Shown here: positions 37,101-49,914 of the stretch, in pieces | How the letters are laid out: the number at the start of each line of letters is the position of its first letter | Numbering within the stretch: the stretch's first letter is position 1 | NCBI GenBank assembly: GCA_949358305.1 | Contig: OX442315.1 | Coordinates: 20,052,427 to 20,116,426 of the forward strand | Length of the DNA stretch: 64,000 bases | Direction: 5' to 3' | Source of the DNA: Strigamia acuminata | Taxonomy: Eukaryota; Arthropoda; Chilopoda; Geophilomorpha; Linotaeniidae | Program-made: the position numbers and the translations under genes | Notes under the pieces: generated by a model | The model's database searches: none | What the model saw: only the letters and a program-made list of their open reading frames with translations | What the model was told of the DNA's origin: nothing

Positions 37101-37279
37101 CGAATCGCAAATGACTCAGGGTAAAATAATTACAAATTACAAGATGGGAATTTGATTTCAATAATTATGTATAAATTTTGAATTGTTTTGTGATCTCTTT
37201 GATAGAAAAACGTTTAGATACGAAAGCAGAAACAAACAGCCCAGTGGAAAAGTCGATTACAAAAAACGCTAATGCATAA
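28109..37279 (+). CDS. secreted secretogranin-III-like protein
   Basis: Thirteen coding exons: 28109-28217, 33585-33610, 34933-34975, 35175-35273, 35607-35794, 35862-35984, 36042-36170, 36243-36375, 36443-36625, 36683-36784, 36846-36956, 37049-37120, 37206-37279; 1392 bp, 463 aa. Residues 1-27 form a signal peptide (hydrophobic run, cleavage near SHAAP). The next 170 residues are polar and low-complexity. A helical block follows: TPLEGIQYSPIDMAEYIYR, then GVTLAIEELMRERLLSQEDA, resembling the secretogranin III segment with TPL, an IY dipeptide, a glycine-leucine turn and a Leu-Glu-Glu-Val end. A later RFTLFLQEETARGRISP resembles the second conserved helix. Length is close to vertebrate SCG3 (468 aa). 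SCG3 sorts hormones into dense-core granules. No dibasic-flanked amidated peptides were seen. Every junction keeps phase; the identity is less sure than the gene model. Confidence 0.72.
29170..29183 (-). promoter_or_regulatory. RFX X-box-like palindrome
   Basis: On the minus strand ATTGCCATGGAAAC, a perfect match to the RYYNYY-N2-RRNRAC X-box. Confidence 0.45.
30755..30825 (-). repeat. tRNA-like sequence, probable SINE or tRNA pseudogene
   Basis: The minus strand shows a Pol III A-box-like D-arm (GTAGTGGTTAAAGC), an anticodon-arm-like TCTGATCGGCAATCTG, and a strongly degraded B box (GGATCATAGAATC). No intact cloverleaf closes, so it is not called a functional tRNA gene. Confidence 0.4.
32522..32615. 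promoter_or_regulatory. pair of perfect RFX X-boxes
   Basis: GTTGCCTTGGAAAC (32522-32535) and GTTGCTATGGTAAC (32602-32615) both match the high-affinity RFX consensus, 80 bp apart, suggesting an intronic enhancer. Confidence 0.5.
33611..34932 (+). other. intron 2 of the secretogranin-like gene
   Basis: 1.3-kb AT-rich intron with an (AAAT)n run at about 34710-34742. No coding evidence in its open frames. Confidence 0.5.
35274..35606 (+). other. intron 4 of the secretogranin-like gene
   Basis: Intron of 333 bp; nothing else seen. Confidence 0.6.
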
Positions 37280-38233
37280 TGTGATTTCAAAGTAGGCATG
37301 ACTATGGATTACAACGTCAATTACTCTGTCGCGCATACTGTTTCTCTTGATACGGCAGTGTTTGCTCTCTTCCCGTTTTCTCTTCTTGTGCTGCCAATCT
37401 ATCTTTCCTTTTCTTCATTTACTTCTTGTTCCTTTTAATTGAAACAGAAAAAGAGCTCGGAAAATATTTTCTTTATAACGGATGCTCTGTGAAATTTTAT
37501 CCAAATTAATATTGTAAAAATATTAAATGACTCTAATGCTTCCAATAAAAAATTAAACCGAGACTGTATTTGGCCAAAAATTTGGAAAATTACCGTTGGT
37601 TTTCAATATACAACGGTAAAAATTTAAAATAAGTTTTAACATATCCATCAATGGTATTTCTTCATCTTACTTTCGTACTTATGACACCTTTTCAGAACAT
37701 CTTAAGAGTATTGCACTTGCCGTTTCATAGACGATGAAAGAAATTTTTGTTGCTTTGCACACAATGCGATACAGTGTATTTTGCACTAATTTATATTAGT
37801 AGTTGTTGTTTATTTCTCGTTTAAATTGTTGTCACTTACAATATTGATTTATAACTGCACTAAAAAGAATTAATTCGAAAACAATTTTAACAAATTTTAC
37901 GATCGTGTTATACTTTGAGCATGTAAATAACTGGACACAAATCTATAATTATTCGTTCTATTTTAAGTTTGTTTAAAAAAAAATATTCTGTTGATTGAAC
38001 TTTTACTAAGATTTAAGAGTTTATCATGTGAAACGAAATGCTGTTATCATATAAAAATGTATTTTTAAAAACGTTTATAAACTTGATGTGAAATGTGAAT
38101 AAACTTTTAGAATGTTGAAAAACTAGCAGTGGAACAAACGTTTAATTTTAAAACATGATAATCGTTTTATGAGGATGAAACAAAAAAAAATCAGTTATTT
38201 TGCTACCGGTATTTGATACTATACTCAATGAGT
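37280..38233. other. convergent 3' region, secretogranin-like gene and SLC5-A
   Basis: Contains AATAAA at 37544 and 38099 on the plus strand, candidate poly(A) signals for the secretogranin-like gene. No gene seen. Confidence 0.5.
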
Positions 38234-41224
38234 TTAAACAAGATTTTTCAATATATGTCGAGTTCCATATGTAAAAAATGCATTCAAAGCAATAGTTAAA
38301 ACTACAATTACAACTAAGTTGACAGCTAGAATCACTTTTGCCCAAAAATTTTGTTTTAAAGAAGATAGTTTTTCTAAATGAGCATCCATTGCCTCATTAT
38401 TTTCAATCTGTTTAGACTCTGATGCGCTGCAACCACATACCCAAAAGAACAATTTTTTCCATTTCGGAATTCTTATTTCCTCGTGACGCACGGGGATTTC
38501 GGAAGATTTACCTTTATCTAAAAAGTTTTATTTCATTACCGGTATTATAACCTATTAGGCTACAATATTATATATAGAATAGACCTTCATACCTGTTTGA
38601 ACTTTGTTAATACTTGTGTCAGTAGTGTCGAGTATAAATTCGCAATTTCGATTAATTTCTGTAGCTTCATTCGTTTTCTCGTCGGGTCTTGTAGAGGTAT
38701 CAAATCGAGTCCAAAATAAAGTACGAATCAGCTAAAAATTATTGTAAAAAAATGAGTCATAGTAAACAAACAAATTAAAACTTATTACCATATAGTCTGC
38801 AGATGGTTCCGTGTAAAAGCTGATAATTACTCCTGCTAATACGGTACACCAAAAAAGAATCAAAGCAAAATACGTGTAATGTACATCAGCAATAACTAGA
38901 GGTCGATTGTCCACTTCTCCACAAGCAGGAGAACCATAGTAAAAATCCAGACCCATTCTTATTATACCGACAATAAAGCCGATTATAAGACTCCAAAAAG
39001 CACCCTTTAAAAGAGAAGAATAAAAATCAATCGTTTCCCTTGCACACTTAACGATGGCAGATGTATTTTAAATTTTAATTACTTGCTCGTTAAATCGTCT
39101 CCAAAGAACAGCCATTAAATAGACAGCCGCTATGGGTGGAGATAAATACGAACTTACGGCTTGCACATACGCAAATAATTGTCCGCCTTGCATCGATAAA
39201 ATAATTGGAACCCAAGCTATACTCAAACCAACCATTCCTAAAACAGTTAATCTGTATAAAAAAAATTAATTGGTCATTTCTCATTTCCTTCATGCCGTAG
39301 TTTTAAATTGTCATACTTTCCTACTAACAGCAGCTCTTTAGTTTGAGCAGATTTTCGAATTCTTCGCCATATATCCATACTAACTAATGTACTAGCACTG
39401 TTAAATACCGATGTCAAATCAGACATTAATGCTGCCAACATTACAGCTACTAAAAGTCCCTTTAAACCTTAAATAAATATATTTATTTGGCTATTCAAAT
39501 GTGTTAATTAAATAAGTTTTACCGAAATATTTAAATATTTAAAGCATTCACCTGATGGCAATAACCGGAGAACTAATAACGGATATGCTAAATTAGAACA
39601 GCTTACATGGCTGCCACAGAATTTAAAACATTCAGCTGGGTCAGCACAAGCCACAACGTCTGTTTGAGAAAAAAGTTTTATTATGACTTGACTTTAATTC
39701 TACTTCGCAGTTTACCTGGGTACAGTACACGACTGATCATTCCAGGAATAACCATCATAAATAACGGGAGGAATTTCAAGTATCCGACGAAAAGAGTTCC
39801 TCCCTGCGCATGACTCAACGATTTTGAAGCTAGAGCTCTTTGAACCATCATCTGTTAATTTGACCAATAAAACATACATTACCGCATAAGTAAACAATGT
39901 TTAAGTACATGCCTGATCACTACACCAATACCACAAACTAGCAGTGGTTTGGCCAAACCAAAAACCCGGCCATGGCAAATCTTTACTAGTTGGGCTTCTC
40001 AGCATCTCCCACGCATCAGGTAGTGGCTGGCCGCAAGTATTGTTGGGCGAAGTCATATTCGATACAGATTTTGTGTATTTAATCATCAATTCCCTAAAAC
40101 CTCCAACTTCATTAAAGCCTATGATCATAAGGATGAAACCGCCGCATATCATGATGCAACATTGCAAAGTTTCTGTGTACATCACTGCTGCTAAGCCACC
40201 TTAAAACACTTTCAAATTTAATTCAATTTTTAACACCAACTTGACAACTTCCATGCAAATTTACCAGTAATTGTAGATAATGCAGTTAACGACAATAACA
40301 ATAAAATGCACAGATAAATATCCCAATTAAGAATCTGCCGAATAAATAAAGATCCAGCATACAAATTTACCTTAAATAATAAATATACAAATTTTTAATT
40401 AAAATGTTATTTATACGGTACGTAAATGTATAACGTATACCGAAACTTTAGTAAAAATATATAGCATTAGCGATAAGATTGAGAGAAATACACGTATACG
40501 TTGACCTCCAAAACGCTTCCTCATGTATTCTGGAAGAGTTGATACCTGGAAAATTGAATAAAGGGAAAAAATAATCTTTTTAATTGTTGACAATTTTGCC
40601 AGTAATTATATACTTTGCTAGCAATGTATACTGGTAAATAAACCCAACCCAGAACTTGCAATACAACACCGGCCTGCGGAAAGAAAATGAAAAATACTAA
40701 TAAAGATAAGAAAAGAACTGTTAAATGAAATTTCTAATTACATTCATTTCAAATGCCCCAACTGCGATTCCTGATGCTGCTCCTGCACCTGCTAGACCTA
40801 TAAAATGATCACTGCCGATATTACAAGCGAATAAAGATGCTCCAACCTATAAAAACAGTTTTATGCTTATCTCGATCGTTGCTTGTCTTGTAATTTTTGA
40901 AATTTGATTTTAAGTGAATTACCGGAAGCCATGTCATGTAACGGCCGGCGAGGAAATAACCGTTAAGTGTTCCACGCTTTGTACGAAACATTGCCTAAAA
41001 TAAAAACGAATATGAAGTATTTGTATAAAAAAGTTGGTTAAAATGCAATACAATAAAGCTATTTTTTCAATTGTAAACGTATTAATTTTGATGTCTATAC
41101 GTGAAAAATCGAAAAATATTGAACGTAATTTAAAAATTGATATGCTTACATAAATTCCAATTCCAATGACGAGTACGAAGTATAAGCCGAGAGTAAGTAC
41201 GTCCCATTCGTTTAAAACAGACAT
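38234..41224 (-). CDS. SLC5 sodium/solute symporter, SGLT-like, copy A
   Basis: Fourteen exons: 41224-41150, 40994-40923, 40846-40742, 40673-40614, 40545-40441, 40370-40265, 40199-39913, 39851-39716, 39659-39552, 39467-39317, 39251-39083, 39004-38789, 38731-38593, 38517-38234; 2013 bp, 670 aa, close to human SGLT1 length. LeuT-fold sodium symporter with about 14 membrane helices. Family signatures: [67 protein letters not shown] and [12 protein letters not shown]. The conserved substrate-site Gln (QLF) is present; the aspartate that follows in SGLT1 (QLFDY) is Ala. A C-terminal membrane helix ends the protein. It imports a sugar or polyol with sodium; the substrate is not assignable from sequence. 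Intron 7 uses a GC donor (CAG|gcatgt). It lies in tandem with copy B, same strand. Confidence 0.93.
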
Positions 41225-42283
41225 GGTAGTATGACAATTTCATATAGACTGCGGTGCGCTGATTTTTAAATGTTTCAGATTAGATTAGAATCAGTCAACC
41301 ACGAATGGGGATCTTTCCGGCAAAACTTGGATGATATCCAAAACAAACAAATGTTTATTATAACTCCAACTTTAATTTCTACGTAAAAATGAATATTTAC
41401 ATCGAGAATGTTCTTTTTCTTTCTCAAGGCCGTCCTTGTCGTTATAAAATTACAAATTAAAAAACCAGATTTGACTTGTGACGGAAACGTTTGGTGTTTT
41501 CATGCATTGATACCCACGTGTCGTTTTCTGTTGTCAGAAAGCAAAATCAATTTGGAAAAATGCTAATTTGTCACTGCTATTGTGATCGGTCCCTATAAAA
41601 TCGTTTAATTACGACCAGTGCTGTAATGAAACTCAAGTATTTGCATTAAACGAAACGTTAAAAGAATTTATTTTTTTCATAAAACAAATCAAACATATAA
41701 AACTGCATATTTCTATTACAATATTGTTACATAAAAACTATTAGTATACCGTTGCTAATAAAAAATTGTTGAATAATACAAATTAATGCCAACACAAATG
41801 AGATATGCCTTACTTTACTGGTTACTGTATTAAGTCACAACTGAGCAAATGTTTAATTACAAAATAGGTATTTCGAAATTACATTTTAACAAAATAATTT
41901 CCTACTATTGTGTCAGTGACCCTGTACTACTTGTACATTTTATGCAATTCCAAATATGACTGTGCAAATACAAATAAATAGAAATGATTTTGATTCCTCT
42001 CTTGGAATGATGTTTTTAAAAAACATAAAAAACAATTGTCTCAAATTTAATAAATAACAACGTCCTCTTATATTAACTTTTTCCAAAATAAGTACAAACA
42101 AAATTACTAATAAAAAACAATTTAAAAAAAAAAACAAAAAAAAAAAACAAATTAATAGTCATTGTGAATCGAAATGTAAAATTTCTGAAAACTATTGCAC
42201 AATAATATAAAAAAAAATATTCAATATATTAAGTCATTTTATAACGCAACTTAAGTACCAAAACAAAAATCTTACAGATCAAA
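41225..42283. other. spacer between SLC5 copies
   Basis: Promoter side of copy A and 3' flank of copy B; AT-rich, with an A-run near 42124-42148. No gene seen. Confidence 0.5.
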
Positions 42284-45200
42284 CTAAACTCCCAAACTCG
42301 GTACGGAGAAAATAACGTAAAGACAAATGCCGATTATTAACGTGATCACCAGATTGATATTAAGAAATAACTTGGTTCGTGGTTCCTGCTGCAGCGACGC
42401 AATTGCAGTTAACCGATTAGTAAATGCCAATGCATCTTGCGCTTGAGTTTCCGCACTTGTGACGCCACAAATCCATCGCCAAAGAGATTTCCACCACGCC
42501 AGTTGGTGTTGGTCACCTGTCAGATACAAATTAAATACAATTTCTAAGCAACTAGAATTATAAATAAAAAATTATACCCGCATTTTGATCCACACATTTC
42601 TTATTCAATTCTTTCCCGTGATCGCATTTCGGTTGAAATTCAACATAAGTTGTTTCAATTTTGTTCATTTCTATTTCCGGACCTGCAATGAAACTAAGAT
42701 CTAAGTGATTATCGTCCTCTCTATTTTCTTTTGCAAAACGCGTCCAAAAAGTTGTTCTGATTAGCTACAAATAAAAAGAAATGCAACATTTAATTTTTCA
42801 TTCGTAAAATTAGAAATCTATAGTAGTAACTCTTACAAAAGCATCGCCAAGTGGTTTTGTAAAATAACTTATTAAACCGGAAACAATAATTGTTTGCCAG
42901 AAAAGAATCATGGCAAAATACATGTAATGAACACGTAACAAAATGAGCGGCCGTGTCTCCTCTTCCCCACAAACTGGTTCTTTATACACGAAATCCAATA
43001 TCATCCGAGCAACTCCCACAACAAATCCAGTGATTATACCCCAGAACGCACCCTGCAATAAAACTCCCTATAATTTCCTACACAAAATATTCTAAAATCT
43101 TTATATTACTTTCTCATTGGTCCTTTTCCAAAATATGGCCATTATGTAAACAGCAGCAATGGGAGGAGCGAGATATGCAGCAATTGATTGTATATACAAA
43201 TACAACTGTCCACCTTGCAATTCGACTATGATGGGGATCCATACAATGCTGATGACAACCATTATAACCACAAAAAATCTAAAATATTAAATAAACAATT
43301 ACCATTATAATTAATCACACCTCGCAACAGTTTAATTGTACATTAAAAACGGAAATCTCGTACTTTCCAACAAATAATAGCTCGTTCGTTCCTGCTTGCC
43401 GCCGCATGTATTTGTAAATATCAATAGTAAAAAGTGTACTACTACTGTTGAAAATTGATGTGAGGTCCGACATCAAAGCTGCCAACATTACCGACATCAT
43501 GACGCCTCTCAGGCCACTCGGCAGTAAATTAATTACCAAAAGTGGATACGCCAAGTTCGAACAGCCCATAGGATTATCACAATATTTCTTGCATTCTTCG
43601 GGCACAACGCACGCAATAACATCTAAGCATAAATAACAAACTCATAAATGCCGTTCGTATTGGTAATTACGGTTAATTTACCCGGATATAAAACGCGACT
43701 GATCATTCCCGGTAAAACCATCATGAAAATGGGAAGGATTTTCATATAACCCGTAAAAAGAGTCGCTCCTTGAGCGTGGGATAAACTTTTTGCTGCTAAA
43801 GCGCGTTGCACCATCATCTGTAAATATAACCCAAATTTAATTCAATATACTTCGAGTATTCAAAGTTTACCGTCTACCTGGTCGGCGCACCAATACCAAA
43901 CAGATGCTGGCGTTTGTCCCAAGAGAAACCCGGGCCAAGGCATGTCGGAATTTAATGGATCCCGCAACATAACCCAAGAGTCAGGTCGCGGATGACCACA
44001 TGTGGAACCTGCAATAGTTTTGTTCGGAATGGCTTCCATGTATTTAGATTTAAGTTCAGAAAATCCACCAACTTCAATAAAAGCTAAATTGAATATAAAA
44101 ACTATGTAAAAAACAACTTAAAAATCGTAATCGTTATCAATTCAACCTCTGATCATTAATACAAAGCCCCCAATAATCATGAAAAAAAATTGCATCGTGT
44201 CCGTATAAATGACTGCTGTTAAACCACCTGAAAATAATAATTAAATAATAACACAAAAACGAATAAAATATCAAATTAAATTTCCATTTCCATTTCACCT
44301 GTAATCGTACAAACAGCCGTTAACGTTAATAATAAAATAATAGAAACATAAAGATTCCATCCCAATGTTTCCTTAATAAATAATGCACCAGCGTACATAT
44401 TGACCTTTTAGAGAAAAACAAAAACAATTCATCGATTTAATAAGAGCAATAATACTAACGAAAACAAAATCACATCAATAAATTAATGTAATTAATTAGG
44501 TTAATTAGCAAATGCTTACTGAGATTTTCGTAAAGATATACAAGAGTAGAGATAATACGGCTAAAAAGATTCTTATTCTTTGACCTCCAAACCGTTTCGA
44601 CATGTATTCTGGTAATGTGCTAACCTAAATACAAATTTAAATTATTCCAGCTAGAGATCACAATGACTTGAGTTTAAATTTTACCACAACAACCTCATTG
44701 AGATTTGGTCATTTGGAATAATCGTACAATGTCCTGCGATATACTGGTTGTGAAATCGTATTGCACAACCATTAAAATCAGCAAGTGCACGCATTTGACC
44801 ATTTTCATTTACTTACTCTACTGGACATATAAACTGGTAAAAACACCCATCCGAGAAGTTGCAGTAAAAATAAGGACTGTAAAAAATAAAAATAAGTGAG
44901 TGTGATGGAAACGTTTGAGCTATAATTTTAAAAAATAAATAATTTTTTTTGGTTTAAAATAATTTTTTTTTTTACATAATGCCTGCAATTTAAGATTTTG
45001 ACCTTCGCAAAATGGGAATAAAAAAACAGCTTTCAGAATTCATTGCATGTGACGTGTTATAAATAATTCCTATCACTTGAAATATTTAATATTTACATTG
45101 AATTCGAAAGCTCCGACGGCAATTCCTGAAGCTGCTCCTGATCCTGCCAAACCAATAAAATGTTCACTTCCAATGTTGCTTGCGAATAAAGATGCTCCAA

Positions 45201-46163
45201 CCTACGAAAAGAAAAACCAAGACAATGAAAATTTGCATGAAGTGACAACAACTAGAACCTTGTTTTATCTTTATTAAATATTTCTCCTTCCTTTTAAATT
45301 ATATTGTTTTTAAAGGTGAAAATTTTGCTGATTGGTTGCCAAAAGTCAAATTAAGATTTGAAAACTATGCAATTCCGTAAGAAAAATTAAAAATATATAA
45401 AAATAAAAATGATAAAATAAAATAAAATAAATCAAGAATATACGTTGTCCTGTCTTACGTATAAAGTTATAGGAAATCCATTTTTCTTTTCCTCAGAGTG
45501 ATCGTGATCCCATCAAGAAACACAATCTGTGAACAAAATGGCAAGCCTACAAATAATTTCTTATTCAAGTTTGCATAGCAATCAAACAATGCAAACTTGG
45601 TAACATTTTTCGAATCAAGGATAGACTTAAATTTGTTTTTTATTTAAATTAAATAAAAAAAATAAAAAAGAATATTTGAGTGGATTCTCCAATCGATCAT
45701 TGGGCATTGGCAACCAATCAACAACAAACAAAAATAAATCAACGAAAAAAATTTATCTTTGTATTTCAGATTCGTTTTATTAACAGTATAGGTATTGTGT
45801 ATTAAAGAATCTCCTCAAATATCTTTGCTATAATGCGATTAAAGTTGTTTAAAGATCATTTTGCAGTCGGGATATTACCGGTAGCCAAGTCATAAACCTT
45901 CCTGCTAAGAAATATCCGCCCATCGTATTCCTGTTTGCTGTACACATTGCCTAGAAACGAAAAAATTTATGAGATTTTATGTCATAAAATTTGAAGCAAT
46001 TGTTCAAAGTATTTTTAAACTTCCCAAACCATTAAACTTATTCATAATTGAGTTAATTAATTTAACAACTCACATATAGTCCAGCCACTAGCACGAGTAA
46101 AAAGTAAACAACTATTGCAATGACATCGCCATAATCTAGAACTTCTCTATTGAAATCAGCCAT
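42284..46163 (-). CDS. SLC5 sodium/solute symporter, SGLT-like, copy B
   Basis: Fourteen exons: 46163-46074, 45950-45879, 45201-45097, 44876-44817, 44624-44520, 44404-44299, 44227-44147, 44083-43878, 43817-43682, 43622-43364, 43278-43110, 43052-42837, 42764-42578, 42516-42284; 2025 bp, 674 aa. It has the same signatures as copy A ([60 protein letters not shown]) and a final C-terminal membrane helix, and clearly arose by tandem duplication. The residue at the SGLT1 QLFDY aspartate is Leu, so substrate preference may differ from both copy A and SGLT1. Relative to A it has an extra intron (44146-44084) and lacks the one A has at 39551-39468. Homologous intron 8 has an ordinary GT donor. The loop in exon 13 is longer than in A. 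It is head-to-head with the eight-finger gene. Confidence 0.93.
45202..45878 (-). other. intron 2 of SLC5 copy B
   Basis: 677-bp AT-rich intron, with an (AAAAT)n stretch near 45408-45430; no other feature. Confidence 0.6.
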
Positions 46164-46708
46164 GTTTGTTAAAAGTTTGTTAAAAATGTTTCTGTGATCA
46201 AACTTTAGGTGAATGAGGGGGAAAACCAAAGCAGCATGCTTTCCAGCCCGGAGGACTGGGCATATTTTTCCGAAGAGAGCGCGTTTAGTTTCCAGAAATC
46301 TCCAACCACATGTTTATTCTGATTGGCTAAATTTATCAAGGCGTTGAATTAAAAGATCTAGGACTGTCTGTAAGTAAATAAATACATTAATCTTTTTAAA
46401 TTAATTTTTATATTTATTTGAGTTTTATTTCGTTTTAATATATTTTTGTTGGTTTTTAAAAGTGTTAGTGCGGAGGTCGCTTGTAATGGCCGCTTCCTTA
46501 AAAAGGTAAATTCGAACTTGATTTGTTTAAGAGTTATCTGCATTTGATTGGCACTTTATATTTTGTCAATTTAAAATGGTAAAAAAATAATTTAGATGTT
46601 TGAATTATTATTAAGCTTATTTATTACCAATTCTTATTCTTTTGCAGGATTTAAAAAGTAGTTGCGCAACTGTTGATTTACAAAAGATTCTTCCAATCTT
46701 CCAGCAAA
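46164..46708. promoter_or_regulatory. divergent promoter, SLC5-B and eight-finger gene
   Basis: 545 bp between start codons. It contains a 5' UTR intron of the zinc-finger gene (donor gtaaat after 46505; acceptor CAG ending at 46647) and a GC-richer patch around 46225-46300. Confidence 0.5.
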
Positions 46709-48207
46709 ATGCAACTGCACAGATTACCTACAATTAAACTCGTTTCGGAATCGGACGTCAACAATTCGTGCATTCCAGAAAATCGTACCCTTCCAAGATT
46801 TTATTATCAACCAACATTGTGTTTAGATTCAAATTTACCTTATCATGTAATCGATCAGCAAAATAGTGCAGGAGCGCCTGAATTACCGTCATTTCCACCA
46901 TATACTTCGGAACTGTACCGCCATTTTGCAGCATACCATCATCCGCCACAATTTTCTACACGATTAGACACCCAGACCCCGACATCTGGTAATGGCATTC
47001 AAATACCTGAACCGCCGACATCAACCGCCCCTGTAATGACGCCGGAAGAGACCTCAAATGGATTACGTTGCTTTCCCCGCATGAGTCCATCTTCCTCATT
47101 TCCTTTGCTTTGTCAAAACAATTCTTTTTTCAATGCAAATCATCTTTCTATTGACAATAGCAGACTTCCACACAACATGTGCAACTTAGGAATAATTAAT
47201 TTACACCGGCAGCATCCGGAATTGCAGCTAGAATGTAATAAATCGAACGTGGAATCGTCAGATGCATCCAAGCACGATGAACATTTTAAAGAAAACGCAG
47301 CGACTTCAACTAAACCTCTAGAAAATGAAAATTTTGACTCACAGAAAAGAAATAATAACGAATTAACCCAAAATGTGAAGACTCACGAGGAAGTTATTGC
47401 TGATGCAAACGGAGAAATCAATCCTCAATCGGAAGACTCGAACGACTCTGTTGAAAATGTGACAATAGAACGTAAAAGAGTTGTGTTTTGTAAAATATGT
47501 CGGAAAGGCTACGGATCGCAAGAAAGTTTGGAAACTCATATGCGCAGTCATGGTCCTCATAATTGTCCAATGTGTAGTAAAGTATTTTCACGTCAATGCA
47601 ACTTAAAGATTCATATGGCCGTGCATGCTGAACGGACTTGCCTATGCAAAGATTGTGGAAAATCGTTTAAGTCTGCAAATGCACTGCAAGCGCATGCAAA
47701 CACCGTTCACACAAACTCGGATTTAAATTCGGTCATTTGTGAATCGTGCGGAATCGTTCTGAAAAATCGCAAATCGCTGTTACAACATGAGCAAATACAC
47801 ACACGCGGAAAACGGTTTGCGTGCGATTTGTGCCACGAACGATTTAATCGTAAAGACGCACTCAACCGCCACGTTGTTCGGATTCACGTCGAGGAAAAGT
47901 TTTTCACTTGCCAAGTAAAAATGACAATAATTATTTATTGAAATGTATTAAACGATTTTTTTCTTCTTAGATATGCAATATTCATTTTAACACCAATGAA
48001 AGCTTACAAGAACATTTATGGACGCACGAAATTGAACGACCACATCAATGTCAGTTGTGTCAACGTCGGTTTCCACAACGCAGTGCCTTAGAGCGACACA
48101 TCAAAATTCACTCCGATCAACGCTCGTTTTCCTGTGGTGTTTGTGGCTTATCCTTTACGCGATCCTACAGGCTTAAGTCACATTTACAAACTCACTTAGG
48201 AACATAA
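46709..48207 (+). CDS. eight-finger C2H2 zinc-finger protein
   Basis: Two coding exons, 46709-47914 and 47971-48207; 1443 bp, 480 aa. The first 265 residues are Pro/Ser/Asn-rich and look disordered, with no BTB, KRAB or ZAD domain. Eight C2H2 fingers follow, starting CKICRKGYGS and continuing CPMC, CKDC, CESC, CDLC, CQIC, CQLC and CGVC. The intron falls within the CQIC knuckle of finger six. Linkers are mostly not the canonical TGEKP type. A nuclear DNA-binding role is expected; no orthologue is recognised. The open frame extends upstream to 46673, but the first ATG is at 46709. AATAAA occurs at 48217-48222, only ten bases past the stop. Confidence 0.85.
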
Positions 48208-49914
48208 GTATGAAACAATAAAATAAATGCATTCAAACTTCACTTCGACTTGTTTGACACGTAAACAAAGAAGTACTGCGACTTGAAGTTTGAACGCACA
48301 AAATACCGAAATATCAAATAACAAAAGAAAGTACGAGTATCAACTAATCTTTTCCTTGAAAGGAAATTTGTAATAAAATGTGTCATTTACAATCGAATGT
48401 CTTCAATGGCCATTTCGAGAGACAATGGCACTGTTGGCACGATGCCAAAGCTCATTAAGTCGCATCAAACCCCTTTCTTTGCTATCAACATCCATTTGAA
48501 ACACAACTTGCTTTTCTAAAAAGAAAATTGTATTATTTATATTATGTTTGGGGTACAAAGATGTTACGTAGGGATGGGTGGGTTTCCATCTAAGTTGACG
48601 CATCTGGGGACCGCAGAACCCATTCATTGGCTCAAGCTGTAATGAGAAACAATCCGAATTGCCCAACTTCAATTATTAACGCTTTACTTAGTTTCCAAGT
48701 GGGTGAGCATTAGTATGTACAAGTGACACTAATGAAAATCAGTCGCAGTCGAATAAAAATACCAGCTGTCAGACCTAAAAGCAAACAAATACAGCACTTA
48801 AAACACGATTTACATTCCTGGCGGGAATTGATACGATGTTACTCTAATGGCATTTTGCCCCGACAACACTAATTTATCCTCAATTCACATCAACCATTAG
48901 TAGTGTACTCAAGCTGGAAGCAAATTTGAAAAGCCATTCAGATGCTAAGTTTAATAAAAATAGGCAAATGTGATTCTGGCAACTTGTTTGTTGTATCTTT
49001 AATGCGATACGATGCTGCTGTATATTACACTATATTACAAAATATATATATATATATATATATTTGTGTGTACATATTATAAGTATGTGCGATAATATTA
49101 AATAAAAAACTATTTTTACATTGTTTTTTAAAAATTTGATAATTAAACTAACAAATTTTTACAAAGCGTTTTTTCTAGTGATTAACTGAAGAAAAAGTGA
49201 AAACTTTTTGTGTAAGTTATTTATGGCGATTCGTTATAAATAAATATAAATAGAATAGTGAAAAGAGCTAAATTTAGACAAGACTTAGTCCAATGCAAAA
49301 AGTGTACAAAGAATGGACGAAGGAGAATACAGCGTAGAAGCGATAGTAAAAAATAAAATGATAATAATTTAACAAAATTGGTTATAGTTTACTGGTTTTT
49401 GGTCATATGTTTAGTATTTGTTTTGCATTTCTTTTAATTCGGTTACTTGTGAAGGCGAGGCGATCAAGCACAATGCACAAGCACAATGAAAGAATTTCGA
49501 ATTGAAATAATCGGAGAATGAAATATTACATTTCCACGTTCTTATTTACAGTTTCCAAAATTTTGTGTGTACCCGTAATTGCAATGATAAATCATTAATT
49601 TTAGTTCGTTTAAAAAGTAATAATAATTACAATAAATAAATAAATTTTTGCAGAATTATATTACTGAAAATAGGAATTGTAAGTTACGTCAAAGAAATGC
49701 GTGAAATACCTTCGAATAAAAAGAAAACTCACAGAAATTAGTTTGGTGTGAGGAGTCTTGCTTTGAAATTACATTCAATATTGTATAACTAGGCATTGCA
49801 TTTCTATTTCAAACCTAAATTTAGAAAGAAATTCTTTTTTTTTTTGCAAAGTAAACAAAAAGAATACTTGTTTTTCTTTTTCTTTTATATGTTTCTGGAG
49901 TATGAATATATATT
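48208..49914. other. convergent 3' region, eight-finger gene and PDE11
   Basis: AT-rich, with a (TA)n microsatellite at about 49039-49063. A minus-strand open frame of 89 codons at 48403-48672 has fairly protein-like composition but no recognised family. Confidence 0.45.
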
